From NCBI GenBank assembly GCA_033725935.1, contig MU867120.1, forward strand, positions 124,001 through 188,000: a stretch of DNA of 64,000 bases, read 5' to 3'. A model generated the notes under the pieces. That model saw only the letters and a list, made by a program, of their open reading frames with translations. It did no database searches and was not told the origin of the DNA. Each line of letters opens with the position of its first letter. Position 1 is the first letter of the stretch. Below, one piece after another: positions 33,265 to 46,422 of the stretch. Position numbers and translations under genes: made by a program. Origin of the DNA: Cladorrhinum sp. PSN259. Lineage: Eukaryota; Ascomycota; Sordariomycetes; Sordariales; Podosporaceae.

Positions 33265-36200
33265 TTAAATGTAGGTCGCCATTTCCGACCACGCGGTGGC
33301 GACCATGGTGCGTTTGGCCTTGCTGGAGGTGGCAGTCCCTGTCTTAGATGACGTGTATGCGCCAGTGTAGCCAACTCTGCCAGTGCCGGTAGCGGACTCC
33401 AGGCGAGTGTCGTCGTTATTCTGTTTGCCTGGCTGGAGCAGCCCGAGATCCTGGATATCCATCGCTTTCCAGAGACTGTCAGGGAGATACTTTCCGGCAA
33501 CAAGTGGGCCGGCAATAAGGGCTACGAAAATGACAAACATCAGGAAATAGAGCATGGCATATCGGACGACACGTCTTCTCCTGAGCTTGGTCTGCTTCAT
33601 CGAGTAAATTGGAGGGCGAATTTGGCGACTGTTGATAATGTTAGCGACTTTAATTAAGCCTAAATGATACAATGAAGACATACCTTGGACGGAGCCAGAA
33701 GAGCATCATCGAGTGCAACTTGTCAATCTGGGGGGTAATGATGAGGGGGAGCATCATGAAGAGGATGGTATGACCAAGAACGAAGTCGGCCGCGAACATG
33801 CTCAACTCGGTAATCTTGCACAAAAATTCACGAGCGGGCTGCGAAATGGTGTGCCAACCCATAGAGTACCACTTGCCAGTCCAGAATGCAATGTTGGATG
33901 CATCAGTCTTCATTTCTCTTGTAAGTGCGAGCGAGACAATCAGCTTGAAGATGAACCGCTGGAGAGCGAGAACCGCAATCATGCCTAGAACAGTCTTGGC
34001 GAAGTCAAGATGCTCAAGGAAGAACATAACTTCAAAGAATATCAGGAGACCAACGACTGCGAATCCGTGGGCGATGGCAGCGAGAACGGTACCAAATTTC
34101 TTGCAGCACATGCTCAACAAAGGACCCATGCAGCAAGCCATGCCGAACATGGCGGCAAGGACACCCATGTTGAGTACGATGGGACCAAAGGCGCAAACAG
34201 CGACACGGATGAGGGCACCCGTTGGTTTCGCGTTCTTATCATTCGCCTTCACGCCATTCTGCGCGTTGATGAAGAGGAACGGGACGAGGGTGACAATAAC
34301 CAGGCCCAAGGGCGTGAAGATCTCAGACCAAAACATGTTAGTAATGGCAGCACGCGCGACATCTCCGGACGCCTTTGCTGAGGGGTCGCCAATAATCTTG
34401 CGCTTGTAACCGGTAGTTCTGGTACGAGAGAGACGGCAGAACGAGATCCACGAAGATGCGTGCGATCGGGAGTTGCCGCGAGACAGCCAGCGGAGATACT
34501 CGCGGTAGTCGATGAAGAAGTCGTTCCAGGCGAACTGATGGGGGTTGTACAAGAACGGCGAGACAACAAGGGCCGTCAGCGAGATCCAGAAGTAGACGAG
34601 AGCTGGAGTCCAGATGGTCACGGTCGCGAACAGCAGCATCATCACGAGACGAGAGCCGAAGTAAATGGATGGGGCGGCAAATCGTGAATAGAGGACACCG
34701 AAAGGAATGCGAGCTGTAGCGAAACCACGACCGGTACCGATGTAACGGGCACCACCGAAGGTAATATCCATCTGAACCGAGTTGGCGTAGATCTGGCAAA
34801 CAAAGACTTCAAAGAAGGGTGAAAGCGAGCCGATCTGCTTGCAGAAACGTGTAGCTGCACGGAGGACACCGCGCTCCATCATTTCCTGCACGAAGAGAGG
34901 AACGAACGACAGGAAGAAGACGAAGAAAATCGACAAGATACTGCGGTAAACCCAATCGACGAGAGCATCTGTGTTGGCGCATCCGGTAGGGAAGAGAGGA
35001 TCGGTGATCGGAACCTGGCGGTTGTATTTGCAGGGGATAGTTTCCTTTCGGAGCACACCGATCTGGAGGCAAGAAATCATAAAGAGCTGAACAGACAACA
35101 TAATGAACATGTTGTTGACGTGGAAACCGGGATGGGCGTAATAGAAGGACAGGAAGCGATCAATCGGCAGCTGAGTTCCGAGGTAGTAATACTCTCTTGA
35201 CAACATTTGTTCACCCATACCAGTTCCAATCTTGGTGGTGAAGTTCAGAATGGATCCGAAACCCAAATCACGACCCTTGCCACACTGGTAGTACTCGCAG
35301 TGCTTGATACGTCCACCACGGAGAAGAGCATTCATACCGGCGTAAATATCCTCGTTCAGATGGAGACCCTTCTGAGCCTTGGACACACCACCACGGGTCG
35401 TCATGAAGATGCCGTTGAGGAAATCGGGATGGCCATAATGAAGCTTGCCACCAATTTGAGCGAGGGTTCTAGCGAAGAGTGTACCGAATGTCTGTTCCTT
35501 TCCGGCAGCAATGTCACCAAGGATACCGATGTTCTCGGAGAAAATGTATTCACGAGCACCGAGAATGGCAACAGGGGTGTGGACAGGGTTCTTGACACCA
35601 GGGGTGTATGGAGAGACGTTGTCGGTCTTCATCTCTTCGAATTCGGCAAGAACGCTGCGAATCTTGAGACATTCCTCGAGGTAGTTGTCTTGGTTGGCAT
35701 CGATAAGCTGGATGTACTCGCCGCGGTAGAAGATCAGAGCGTGATTCTGGTTGTCGGACTTGCCATCACCAAGAATGGGATTACCGGAGAGCTGAATGCG
35801 GAACTTGGGACGACGCATGCCGTTCTCCATGATCTCGGAGTGGCCATCGATGAGAGCAGAGTAAAGGCGGGGCTCCTCCCCTTCGGCAACAGGCGGCTCC
35901 TCGTCGAGGTAAGAGATTTGGAGATCGGGATAAGCACGGAGCAAGAACTCGGCGTTCTCCATCTCCTCCTTCTTGAACTTGGCGAAACGCTGCATAGAAA
36001 CCATCAACTTGAACTTGCGACGAGCCATGCGCTCGAGCTCACGCTCAAGCTTGTCAGAATTGCCACCGAACATTTGAACAACCTCGGGGTTTTCGACGCG
36101 GTACAGGAGCTTGATGGCTCGGCTGTAGTTCATGAAGCCAGAAATGGTACGGTAAAGAGTCTGGAAGCGAAGCGAAGCCCAAATACGGGTACGGAGGGTG

Positions 36201-39200
36201 TATTCAGGGGCAGACGACTTGAAACCGATGCAGTAGAATGGGAGATCATCAATCTTGCTCTTGGCGGCGTCCTTGTCGGCAGCCTTCTCGTCTTCTCCGT
36301 TGAACTGGGATGTCTCATCTGCCAGAATCTTTGTATCCTTGACGAAGCAATCCCACTCATGAGGGTGGAGCTGCTTGAGATACTCCAGGAGAGTGACGCG
36401 GGAGTAGGGCTCGTCCTCACGAATGATTTCCCTCAGCGAGAGGAGAATCTTCTCGCTGTAGTGGGGAATCATGACCGTGAAAGTGGGCATGTTGTCAACC
36501 GGAAGAGGCTCGGGGATGGGCGTGGAGAGCGACTGGGCGAAGAAGCCGATTCTGCGCTCGGCCTCGCTGTAGCTAGGGAAGAACTCGGTCTTGAAAGAGT
36601 GGTCTTCTTGCGATACGAAGAAGGTAGGCGCACGCAGGGTACGCTTGCCTTCCTGCTCAGACGGGACCTGGTGGTAGAGGAGCTTCTGAACGTGGTCGAT
36701 GGCCAAAAGATGCTCGCGATACATGGAAATAATGATAGCGTTCCAGATCTGCGAGATGAGAACTTTGGGCTTGTACTTGATCTCCATATCTGTCGTGGCG
36801 AGAACCTTGGAGTAGATACGCTTCGGGAGGCGAGAGAAGATGTTTCTCCAAGGAGTCCAGATCGATGAACCGAGATAGAAAGACCGGGCAATTGAGGTAA
36901 CCGTGTTCAGCAGGACGTACCATAGATACGTGTCCAGGAAAAAGAAGATCAGATCGGTGAACAGGAGAAGAGCCAGGGTGAACTTTGGCTGGTGCACGCA
37001 AAGGTAGTTCTTCAAAATTGTATCGCCTATGCAGTTGTCGACGTTCATGATGGCCAAGTAACGAATTGGATCACGGATCGACAGGGTCAGGTAGGCGTAC
37101 GACTCGGCAAACTTTGCTGTAAAGACAACCACCCAGAGACCAAAGGACAAAGCCATGTCGTTGCCCTTGAGACGGGGATAGCTTGCAGTGAAAGTCTGAC
37201 TGGCAACATATCTCCTCGAGTTCTTGGTCAGGTAGCTTCCAAACAAACCACCAAGTGGCATGATGGAAAAGAAGAAGTAGGTGATGACGGCGATGAAGAA
37301 CTGCACTATACCGAGGATGAGAGCAATCTTACTATTCTGCCTCGCAAGATAAGCCTTCTTATCCGATGCCGGCATGAAGATGTAGACACCAGGAGCAGCG
37401 TTGAGAACGAAGACGAAGATCAAGAACATCAACCGTTTGGTCAGATGCTGCGCACCGGCCCATCTGCGCGGAACATAAAGCCACTCAAGGAGCGTAGCCA
37501 CGATCTGAATCAGAGCGGCGATAGTACCACCGAATCCTACAATCGACCAGTGAGCCGCTTTTGGTGGTGCCTGATTGACTTCCTGCTCGTAGTCCGGCGT
37601 GATAAGCGTTGGCGAGTTGAAAGCCGTGAAGAACCAGAACATTGTCAAGTGGATAATCCAGATGCGGTTGAAGTTGGTGACCAAATGGAACCACGAACGA
37701 GCCTCCTTGTACGTCTTGAAAAAGCACTTCTTCCAGTTTACCTCTTTGAGCTTGAGGTAACGCTCGGCAGGGGGGACATCAACCAGCTTGCTCTTGTCGG
37801 TGAGCACAATCCGCTCAATACCTTCAGGGTACCAGAAGAGCTGATTGCAGTCATCGTAACCGATAATCTGGTTGTGATCCCTCTCGCGGCGAACGTACAC
37901 TCCGTCGGAAATCTCGTAGCCCTGGTCGCGGCAGTATTGGTAGAGAGGCGTAATGACATTGTTGAGGAAGGTGAACTCCTCGATTGGCTCAACCATGTTC
38001 TGGCAGGCGGGCGAGTTCAGGTAGTCGTCTGCACATTTGAAAATGAAGCAGAGACACTCGGGCATGAAACGGACCTGGTTAGCCTCGCCCCAGCAGAGAA
38101 GATATAGAGCGAGCTGTCTGACGCGATCATGTTGGGACATTCGGTTCATTCGCGTCTTCCAGCGGAACTCGGCGGCTTCCAAAGAGTCGTCGCCTTCGAG
38201 GTCCTCCAAAGCTTCGGCCTCGTTCTCAGCACCCGCACCCTTCTTGGCCTTCTTGCTCTTTTTGCTAGACTTTCGGCCTTTCATGTTGGAGAATCCGACA
38301 GCATCATCCAGATCCAAATGAGCTGCGAAATACCACTTGCGGTAGTTTGCGTTGTCTCCACCGATATAATCGGCATGGAGCGAAAGCAGGGCCTGGTTCG
38401 GCGTCATGCGTGATGCACGAGAATCCAGGAGAACCATCAGATGATCGTACATATTCCGCATGCTGTCGCGCTGGAAACCAAACTTGGCCGTAAGGTCAAG
38501 GAAGATGTCTTCCACCTCTTCCTTGGAGAGGGGAATCTGGGCATCCGAGGTCCAGGCTGGGTACGGCTCGCGCGACCGTTGACTGGCCTGGGCGGCCGCC
38601 CCATAATCCATGCCGTAATTTGGAGTCGACGCACCAGACGAGCGGTTTCCACCGTAGGAAATCTGTGACGATGGAGGCCTGAATCCTCTGTTTCCTTGGC
38701 CCTCATACTGCTGGTCATAGCGCTCGTCACCACGTCCGTAGTAGTCCATGTCGGCAGCGCGTGCCATGTCCGACCTCATGGTGAAATCGCTGAAAGTCTC
38801 CGAATCATCTTCTGATCCACCGCGAGGGCCTTGGCCATTTCCAGCGGGGCCTGCATTGCGATCGTACCCCTGATCGTAATAACCATTGTTGTTACCATTC
38901 TGGTCATAGTACCCATCATTGTACTGATCTTGGTTGTCATAGTACCCGCCATCCTGCTGGTATGGATTGTTTGGATCGGCGTTGTAATAGCCGGACTCGT
39001 CGTAGTAGCCTTCACCTTGCTGACCTCCACGTCCTTGTTGTTGCTGACCGCCGTGGTTGTCATAATATTGGTCGTCTTGATAGTACGAATCTGAGTGGCC
39101 ATGCTGGCCGCCTTGTCCTTGGGGTTGACCGTATCCGTCGTCGTAGTCGTTGTAGCCTTGGCCCTGGGCGTTGCCCTGGCCTTGGCCTTGGGGATGTCCC

Positions 39201-39205
39201 GACAT
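33265..39205 (-). CDS. FKS1: Beta-1,3-glucan synthase catalytic subunit
   Basis: Plasma-membrane GT48 enzyme making the main wall glucan from UDP-glucose; target of echinocandins. Two exons, 39205-33684 and 33628-33265, with a 55 bp intron near the 3' end (LRPS|RQIRPP); 1961 residues, the family's usual size. N-terminal ~130 residues are Gly/Gln/Tyr/Asn-rich. The first membrane block begins about residue 505, the cytosolic GT48 core lies between the two blocks (ENIGILGDIAAGKEQTFGT, RGGVSKAQKGLHLNEDIYAG, GTGMGEQMLSREYYY), and the second block follows. Hot spot 1 (37067-37093) reads YLTLSIRDP. Start placed at MSGHPQGQ rather than the in-frame codons upstream, because CTAAC plus TTTAG at about 39240-39216 look like the end of a 5' UTR intron. 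Confidence 0.97.
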
Positions 39206-42200
39206 TATTGGCGACGATTCTAAAGACCAAGTCCACGTGTTAGCAATTGCCAACACCAGTACCGGGAGCGGGAGCGGGAGCGGAAACGCTTTTGGAGAAC
39301 GCGTTGCAATGCCGTCTTTGCTATGCGGTCACTTGACGACGGTGTGACGTGCAAAAAGAGGCGCCCCCGAACGCGGGGAAACGCCCGAACTTCACAAAAG
39401 CCGTTGCGGGAATTGATACAGCCATGGATTGTGAACTTACCAGCTCAGAAGCTCATGGAGAGCTTTTCAGAAGAAGTGGATAAAATGGCGTCGCGACTTG
39501 AAACTCAAGCAAACAACCAAAAAACCTGCCAGGGAGAGAGAAATCCGGCAGCAGAAGTCGATGCAGTGCTGTTTTTGTTGTGTGTGGGGGGAAAAAGGTC
39601 CAGAAGTGGCCGGCCACAGCGGTTTACCACGAAACGCGGCACTGGAGAGCTTTGTTACTACTAATGGTTTTGTGGTTGCTGAAGAGCAGTGCGTGTGTTG
39701 TGTTTGGAGGCCGTGGTTGTTGATGCACAACAAGCAAGCTGACCAAAGAGATGAGCGATTGGCGGCGCTGTGGGGCGCAGATAGGAGGTTGGCTTGGCGA
39801 TGATGGCGGGATGCAGTGGCAGCAGTCAGAGTGTGCTAGCCGGGAGCCAAAAAGTCGGTCGATTCGCCTTTGGTGATGAAATCTTAAAACCCCGACAGAA
39901 TAAGAATCGAAACTATTTTTTTCGATTCCTTCTGGCTCTATTAATTAATCCCTCCTTATTTTCGTATCCAGAGAATTAACGATTGACTGGGAGTCGGTCT
40001 GTCCTAGACTCGTCGCGCGATTGGCAAAGCCGATGTGCTGTCTCACGGGCGAGGTTGTGTGTCTCGAGTTCCGGAACGCAGAACGCAGCGAAACACCAGT
40101 GGACAGAGAGACGAGGTTGGCGGCACAGTGGTCGTCGAGGCAAAGAATAATGCCCGGCCTTCACTGCGTTACCAGAAAACGAGAGGTGGTGGATTAAGGG
40201 ATGAGGGGAGGGAAGAGCGAGTGTCTGGAAGGAAAATGGAAAGTGAAAAACTGGGAAAAAGCCACCGGTGAATGGTGATGAGGGGGGAAGGAGCAGGGAA
40301 ATGGGAGAAAAAGGAGGCATTCAAGGATGTGGGTGCGTTTCGTCGTCACGCACGGAAAGAGACAGGACCCAGTGCCCAGTCACCAGCAAGCCGCCCTATC
40401 CTAGCGACACTCCTGCACCGCGGACAGGGGTATGAAGTGTTTGGCCAGGGGGCTGCTTCTCGAAAAAGGAAGGGTGAAGGCAGGCACCGTGTGCAGAGAC
40501 ACTGTGTCATATAGTCAAGGAGTGGCAGGAACGGTTCCTTTTACTTGCCGCTCCTCAAACCATTGGCGCTTGAAGCCACTGGCAGCCATGTCTTTCAACT
40601 AGACAACTACAATTCGGTATTTACCTACCTAGCTTCACAGGTACGGTGACACAGAACCTTTGGAATGCACTTCTCTCAATCTAAGAGACCACTCTTTGTT
40701 TGGGTTACAGTGCAGCAACGGTTTGGCACAGTTTTCGTCTCCTTTTCTCGCTCAGGGGTTTCGATTTGTTGCCACTAGGCTTTTGTGAGAAGAGCTGGAC
40801 TGTCGACTCTGGCGTGTCTGGTGCCTTTTTTTTTTTGGACAGGGAGTCGAACTTGGCAGCTGCAGAAGACTGTATTGACCCCACTCGGAAGGTACCCGAT
40901 ACCAGCTCCGAATTGCAACGCAACTCCTGAGGACTTGTGTCTAGTCGCGCCACGATCTTGTTTTCACTAATCGATGAGCCAATGGGAAGTCAGTACCATA
41001 GATAAGTGCATGACAGCGGAGTGATACCGGCTCGCTGGCGGTCTGATGCAGACTGGTGAGTCGAAATTACACCGTATCAGAATTTAACGCTCCGCCACAC
41101 CGCGAATCCAGCAGTTCAACCCCAGCACTCAATCGGTCCAATCCCCCTGATTTCAAAGCAGCCAAGGTTTCGGCCAGGTATCTACAATGTACAGGGTTCG
41201 CCGTTTCCGGATTTCACAGGCCTCCTCCACCACCAGTGAGGTGACAGTGGAAACTGATGATGACGCCGATTTGAAGGATGCTATTAAAAACAAGGAAATA
41301 CTTTATCTGAGCAAGGTTTTCAAGACTTAAGATAAGAATATTGGACTGTTATCACTTTCTTCAATTGCATTTCCAAGGTTCGAACGGTTCCATCGCCCAA
41401 AAAACCTTCAGTTGTCAGATTCCTTGGTAAACGAATAGGTTGACAGGAGACAGGAAACAAGAGACAACAGCTAAAAGAACGAACAAACGGTTTGTTGTCG
41501 GTCAGCTCTGGAGACTGGAGAGTTGAGTGACAATGGGCTGTGTCTGCAGCTAAAATGATAGCGGTGCGCGACACGGACACAGGTTCCCCAACTGTCGTAT
41601 TTTATTTTGCCTCTGCATTCCGCGTATCCATCCGATTGACAGTGGTTTCTGTACCGATCATCAACAAGCAGGCAAATTCACCACCCTCGAAGCACACACG
41701 GCACATTAGGGCAACCATGCCGCCATCAACAATCCCATCAGATCGAGATCGAGGATGCAGCTACGCCAGTTCCTTGTTGAGCTGCTTCCCAGCTCTCGAA
41801 AACTTCTATAGCGGAGCCATTGTTTCCACTCGGCTGGTGATTGCGCATGGAGCCGCCTGCTTGATTTTTCTGAACAAGCGCTTCGGTATCCCTTTTAGGC
41901 CCGATTGATCCGAACACAGTGCGGAACTCCCTGGCCTTTCAATCTGCTGTGCCTCTGTGCCTCCCTTCTATCGTCCAAACGTTTATTTTTCACTGCACCT
42001 GTAGGCCACAGTCAGACGGGACGGACCAACAACTTCTATTTCCAGCAAACTTGTTTGCTGAATGAGGGGAAGAGATGATGGCGGGAATTGGGTGGTACCG
42101 GCAATTATCAACTTCTGCAAGGAACCGCGGCGTAGTCGAGACGGTTTTTTCTGGTCCTCCCACACATCCCACATCTCATCCCGTATCTGCAGCGCGTCCA

Positions 42201-43851
42201 ACGTATATCTTCCATATTGGGATTTGTTCCGGGGGTTTGTTCCGAGGATGTCCTCACTCCTTTCCACCCCTCGTGTCGCATTTTTAGGAGCGATGACGAT
42301 TCCTTAATTTGGTGCCCGGTGTGCCCAGTGGGAACTCTTGGGAAAAGAAGAAAAAGCTTCACTCAATCTTGCTTGTGGATCGCCCCTAATCTGACGGGTT
42401 TAACGATCTTGGCAACAGAACAATGCGTGGATGCGTTGGCAACCAGCTTCTTTTCTTGAATATTCTCGGAGCCGGAGAAGAGCACCCACTTCGAAAGAGA
42501 GATGCCGTGTTACTGGCGATCATTGCTCTTCTCTAGATGCCCTCAGACCACACTTTGCAGGCACTAGCTAGACCTCGTGTGTGCATCGGGCACCGGGAGA
42601 CCGGTACCTGCGCAAGCGGTGAGTGGCCCGTGATGGTGGGTTCCATCGCTACTCTTCACAGGCATGTCGAGGAGGAATGTCGCCACGACGCGCGGGGCGT
42701 AAGGTTCACGATTTCCAGATACTTGGTAAGTAAGGTAAGGTAGGCAATAGCCTGATTGATAGAAAAAAAAAATTACGGTTATCTCGCACCCGCGGGCCGT
42801 TTAGCTCGACGAAATTACGGACCACAGTGCGGCATCCTAAACTTAAGAAGGCCAGAAACACAAATATATCTTCCAAGTTCTGAGACATGGCATTATCGTG
42901 GTCCCCGCATCTAACAGCCTACGAAAACTGGCAATCTGAAAGCGGAAAGTGGCCATCAGTGCCATCTCTTTCCTGTTCACAGATAGATGACTGTCCAGAC
43001 TGTGTTACCGCGTGCGCATGGCGATCGTCTCATCTGTCATCCAATCGATTACGAAAAAGGGCGAGAAGGCGAAAACGTGTGGAATCCCATCCATTTGATC
43101 AATGGGTGGCCATTTCGGCTGTTGTGGCCTCCGCAATGGTTCTCGTTACACAGGGTCGCCGGTCACACGGGTATCCGATCCCCAGACCACCAGAATCTTT
43201 GATTGGGCTCAATAGCGCCGGCAACCGGCTGGGAGACCGCGGGATGATTGACAAGGCCGCGGTAGACGGTGACAGTCTCGACAGCCCAGCCCATGCCAAT
43301 TCGGCCATCAAGATCAACGAGTCAAGCAAGGCAGGGCGATATCCAATATTAGTAACGATTTCTAGGTTGTCTGCAGTAGTCTGAAAGTTCGGGGACCGCC
43401 GAGATGATGATAATTAACGACCGCTGTCGAAGTGTGGAGCGACGTCCGACCTGGTTGAAACATCGTTAACAAAACATGCAACAGCATTGGAAGATGTTGA
43501 AACTGAAGCTCAATCGGACGATGGCACCCTAAGAAAGAATGTTCCAAGGGTTAGGTTTCGGTATTGGCCGGGCTGCATCTGAGGTTTTCTCTGGGCGGAT
43601 TTTATTCGGATGGAGAACCCGGAGCGGGAAGGCTAACTTCCTAACCGTCGTCCATGGCAACCACATGTCGAATGTACTTTTCCAAAAAAAACACCGGGAC
43701 CCGCATCTTGCATCTGTTGATCGAGAATGAGATGAAAAAATAAAAATATTTTTTCCAAGAAGGTCCCCCCCCCCCCCCCCCTTCGTCATTGTTACGTAAA
43801 AACACCGCTCGGAAAATTGCCAATTCGAAAGTAAACAATCAACAGTCAAGC
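39206..43851. other. Gene-poor region, 4.65 kb
   Basis: Upstream of FKS1 (minus) and of the SprT gene (plus), so it holds both promoters. The longest ATG frame is 42887-43384 (165 codons, plus); it has no recognisable motif and overlaps antisense frames, so it is not annotated as a gene. Near the FKS1 start, GGGAGC-type hexamers repeat at about 39266-39285. A 17 bp C run lies at 43765-43781. No transposon ends, tRNA or rRNA recognised. Confidence 0.5.
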
Positions 43852-45894
43852 ATGTCACGAAGGAGGGTGTTGCATTGGAGCGACGACAGTGACGATGATG
43901 ATGAGTTTCCCAACCTGGCCAATCTTGCGCCAAAAATGGAGGTAGCCTCCAAAGAGCCTACAGTCAAGGCAGAGAATGAAAAGGAGAAAGGTTCTAAACC
44001 CCCAGCAGCCTCGGCACTAAGAAGGAGAAAGTTGGTCAAAATTCCAAACAATAATTCCCTACTACGGGCCTGGACTCCTGAAGATATCGAAGACGAAGAG
44101 GTCAAAGGATCGTCCCAGAGGAGAAAAAATGAAGAGATCACGATATCGCAAAGGCTCAAGAAAGACGGCACCCCACGGAAAGACAGAGTGGAATTGAGAA
44201 CAAGGAGAAGTAAGCCAACGCCTACTTTACCGCCCTCACCATCCGATGAAGATGAGGAAGACGAGTTTTTATCGGCTCAGGAGGATGTGGAGGTTTCAAT
44301 CATTGAGGATGTGTCATTGGTCGATGACTCCTTCCACTCCTGCGAGGCAGAAGACTCTGAGTTTGGAGGACACGGAAGTGATAGCAACGAGGACGATGAC
44401 GATGACGATGACGATGAGGAGGATGACGGCAGTGATGAAGATTTCGAAGAAGAGACCCCGCCAAGACGACCATCTACGAAGTCCATGATACCGATCAAGG
44501 AGAAGAAGGTCTCTGAGCCCACAAGGACGAATGAAAAGAAAATGTTATCGTGGGGTGAGAATATTCCGATTCCAGATTTGAAAGCTCGAGGTTCTAGAAG
44601 CACCACCAACAAGACCAAGAAGCCCTTGGAAAAAGACATAACAGATAAAATTTCCAAGCTTCGACTGTAAGTTTTCCTTAATCAAGATGATTTTATCAGC
44701 TAGCAACTAACCAACAACCTCAGAGATGCAATGGACTTCCTCCCATCCGACGACGAGGATTTTGAAGCAACGCCTCCATCCACACCTCCCAAATCCAAAC
44801 CATCCCAACGCAGTCTCCCATCACCAAGCAAACTCCCACGTATTCCGTCTACTCCTCACCACGCTTCATCAGATATCTTTTGGAGCCAAGAGTTCGTCGA
44901 CGACTGGAACGATCAACACTCCCCAGTCAAGACTCCTTTCCCTTCTTCAACAGCCACCGGCACAACCACTACCAAATCTTCCAAACCCGCTGCCACTACC
45001 AAGACCCCCAAGCCTAAAGCCGCTCCTTGTTCTTCTATTACCCAAACCGTGTCCAAAAAAGAATTCTCCTCCTCCAAACAAGCCCTCGCCCAATCTTTTC
45101 TCTCAGAACTTGACAGCACCATAACTTCCGGCCAACTGGCCTCCCTCTCAGCATCAACAGGCGGCATCCGCCTAATCTGGACCAACAAGCTATCCACAAC
45201 AGCCGGCAGAGCAAACTGGAAACGGACCAAATCATCCTCTTCCTCTTCCTCTGTGACCCAGCACCACGCAAGCATAGAACTGTCAACAAAAATCATTTCG
45301 GACCCTCACCGCCTGCTCAACGTCATCGCTCACGAGTTCTGCCACTTGGCAAACTTCATGGTCTCCGGTATCACGACCAACCCCCACGGCAAGGAATTCA
45401 AGAGCTGGGCGAGCAAAGTGACGGCCCGGTTTGGACAATCCCACGGGATAGAAGTGACCACGAAGCATTCCTACGAGATTGACTTCAAGTACGTTTGGAG
45501 CTGCGAGGAGTGCGCCACAGAGTTTAAGAGGCACAGCAAGAGTATTGATACGAGCAGACACAGGTGTGGAGTCTGTAAGGGTGTTTTGAGGCAGGTTAAG
45601 CCTGTTCCTAGAGGAGGAGGTAGTAAAGAAAAGGATGGCGGCGAGGGAGGAGGGGAGGGAAAGGGAAAGGGACTGAGTGAGTATCAGGTTTTTATGAAGG
45701 AGGAGATGAAGAGGGTTAAAGAGGAGAACAAAGGCATGAAGCAGAATGAGGTCATGAGGATTGTTGCGGGGAGGTGGAAGGAGTTGAAGGAGAAGAGGGG
45801 GATAAATATCAATCAAGAAAAGGACAATAAGAAGGAGGAGGATGAAAGGGTCAAGGAAGTAAGAAAGGGGATGGAGGTGATCGATTTGACTTAG
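43852..45894 (+). CDS. GCNA-like SprT metalloprotease (DNA-protein crosslink type)
   Basis: Two exons, 43852-44666 and 44724-45894 (57 bp intron), 661 residues. The first ~400 residues are acidic and disordered, with an Asp/Glu run near 190. The SprT domain follows: the zinc-binding, catalytic motif is HEFCH at residues 475-479 (NVIAHEFCHLANF), with a third ligand likely in NPHGKEFKSW. Then a zinc ribbon with WSCEEC and HRCGVC, and an HMG/YABBY-like helix block SEYQVFMKEEMKRVKEENKG. The C-terminus ends EVIDLT, a SUMO-interacting motif type. This order (acidic disorder, SprT, zinc ribbon, HMG) matches GCNA/ACRC proteins, which work on DNA-protein crosslinks in germ cells of animals. Nuclear role is inferred. 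Confidence 0.9.
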
Positions 45895-46422
45895 TGCATT
45901 TGTTTGGTGAAAGCATACTTGACTGGCATGATGATACGGATAACTAGAAATAAAACTGAATACTGTCTGAGACTTCCTTGTAAAGTAGCCTCCAACACTT
46001 GTTCCGTGACGCTGTGGATGGCGGGGTGTGGGGTTACCTATGATATGGGTATGGTGTTGCGGGGTATTCTTTTTCCTGCGCCAAAGATGTTGATTGATGA
46101 GTATACAGCTTGTCTATGCCTGGATGTGCGGTTCTGTATATCGAGTATATATTTGATCTCTCTTTAATGCTCGCCGAAACCCAAAATCTTTCAGATAGTA
46201 ATTACTCTTTCATCTGGCCAATGGCTTTGTCAGTCTCAAAAGCATTGTAATTCCCACGCGTAATTTACCCCGCTCCCCTCACATTCCACCCTTGTCATTT
46301 AAATACCTTACCTTTAGCTCCCTGTGTATCCGTAACGACGTCAGACCTTCTTCCTCAGCTCACACGCAACCGACACCACCATCATCGCATGCATCCAAAC
46401 CTTCATTAAACCCCCTTACTCC
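45895..46422. other. Intergenic, 0.53 kb
   Basis: 3' flank of the SprT gene and promoter of the HIT gene, both on the plus strand. Pyrimidine/A-rich leader before the HIT ATG; no gene seen. Confidence 0.45.

Noticed and set aside
35207..36868. 553-codon plus-strand ORF
   Set aside because: Antisense shadow of FKS1, whose codon bias leaves the opposite strand open.
36992..38107. 371-codon plus-strand ORF
   Set aside because: Also an antisense shadow of FKS1.
42887..43384. 165-codon plus-strand ORF
   Set aside because: No motif, overlaps antisense frames, and the surrounding region is empty of genes; chance cannot be ruled out.
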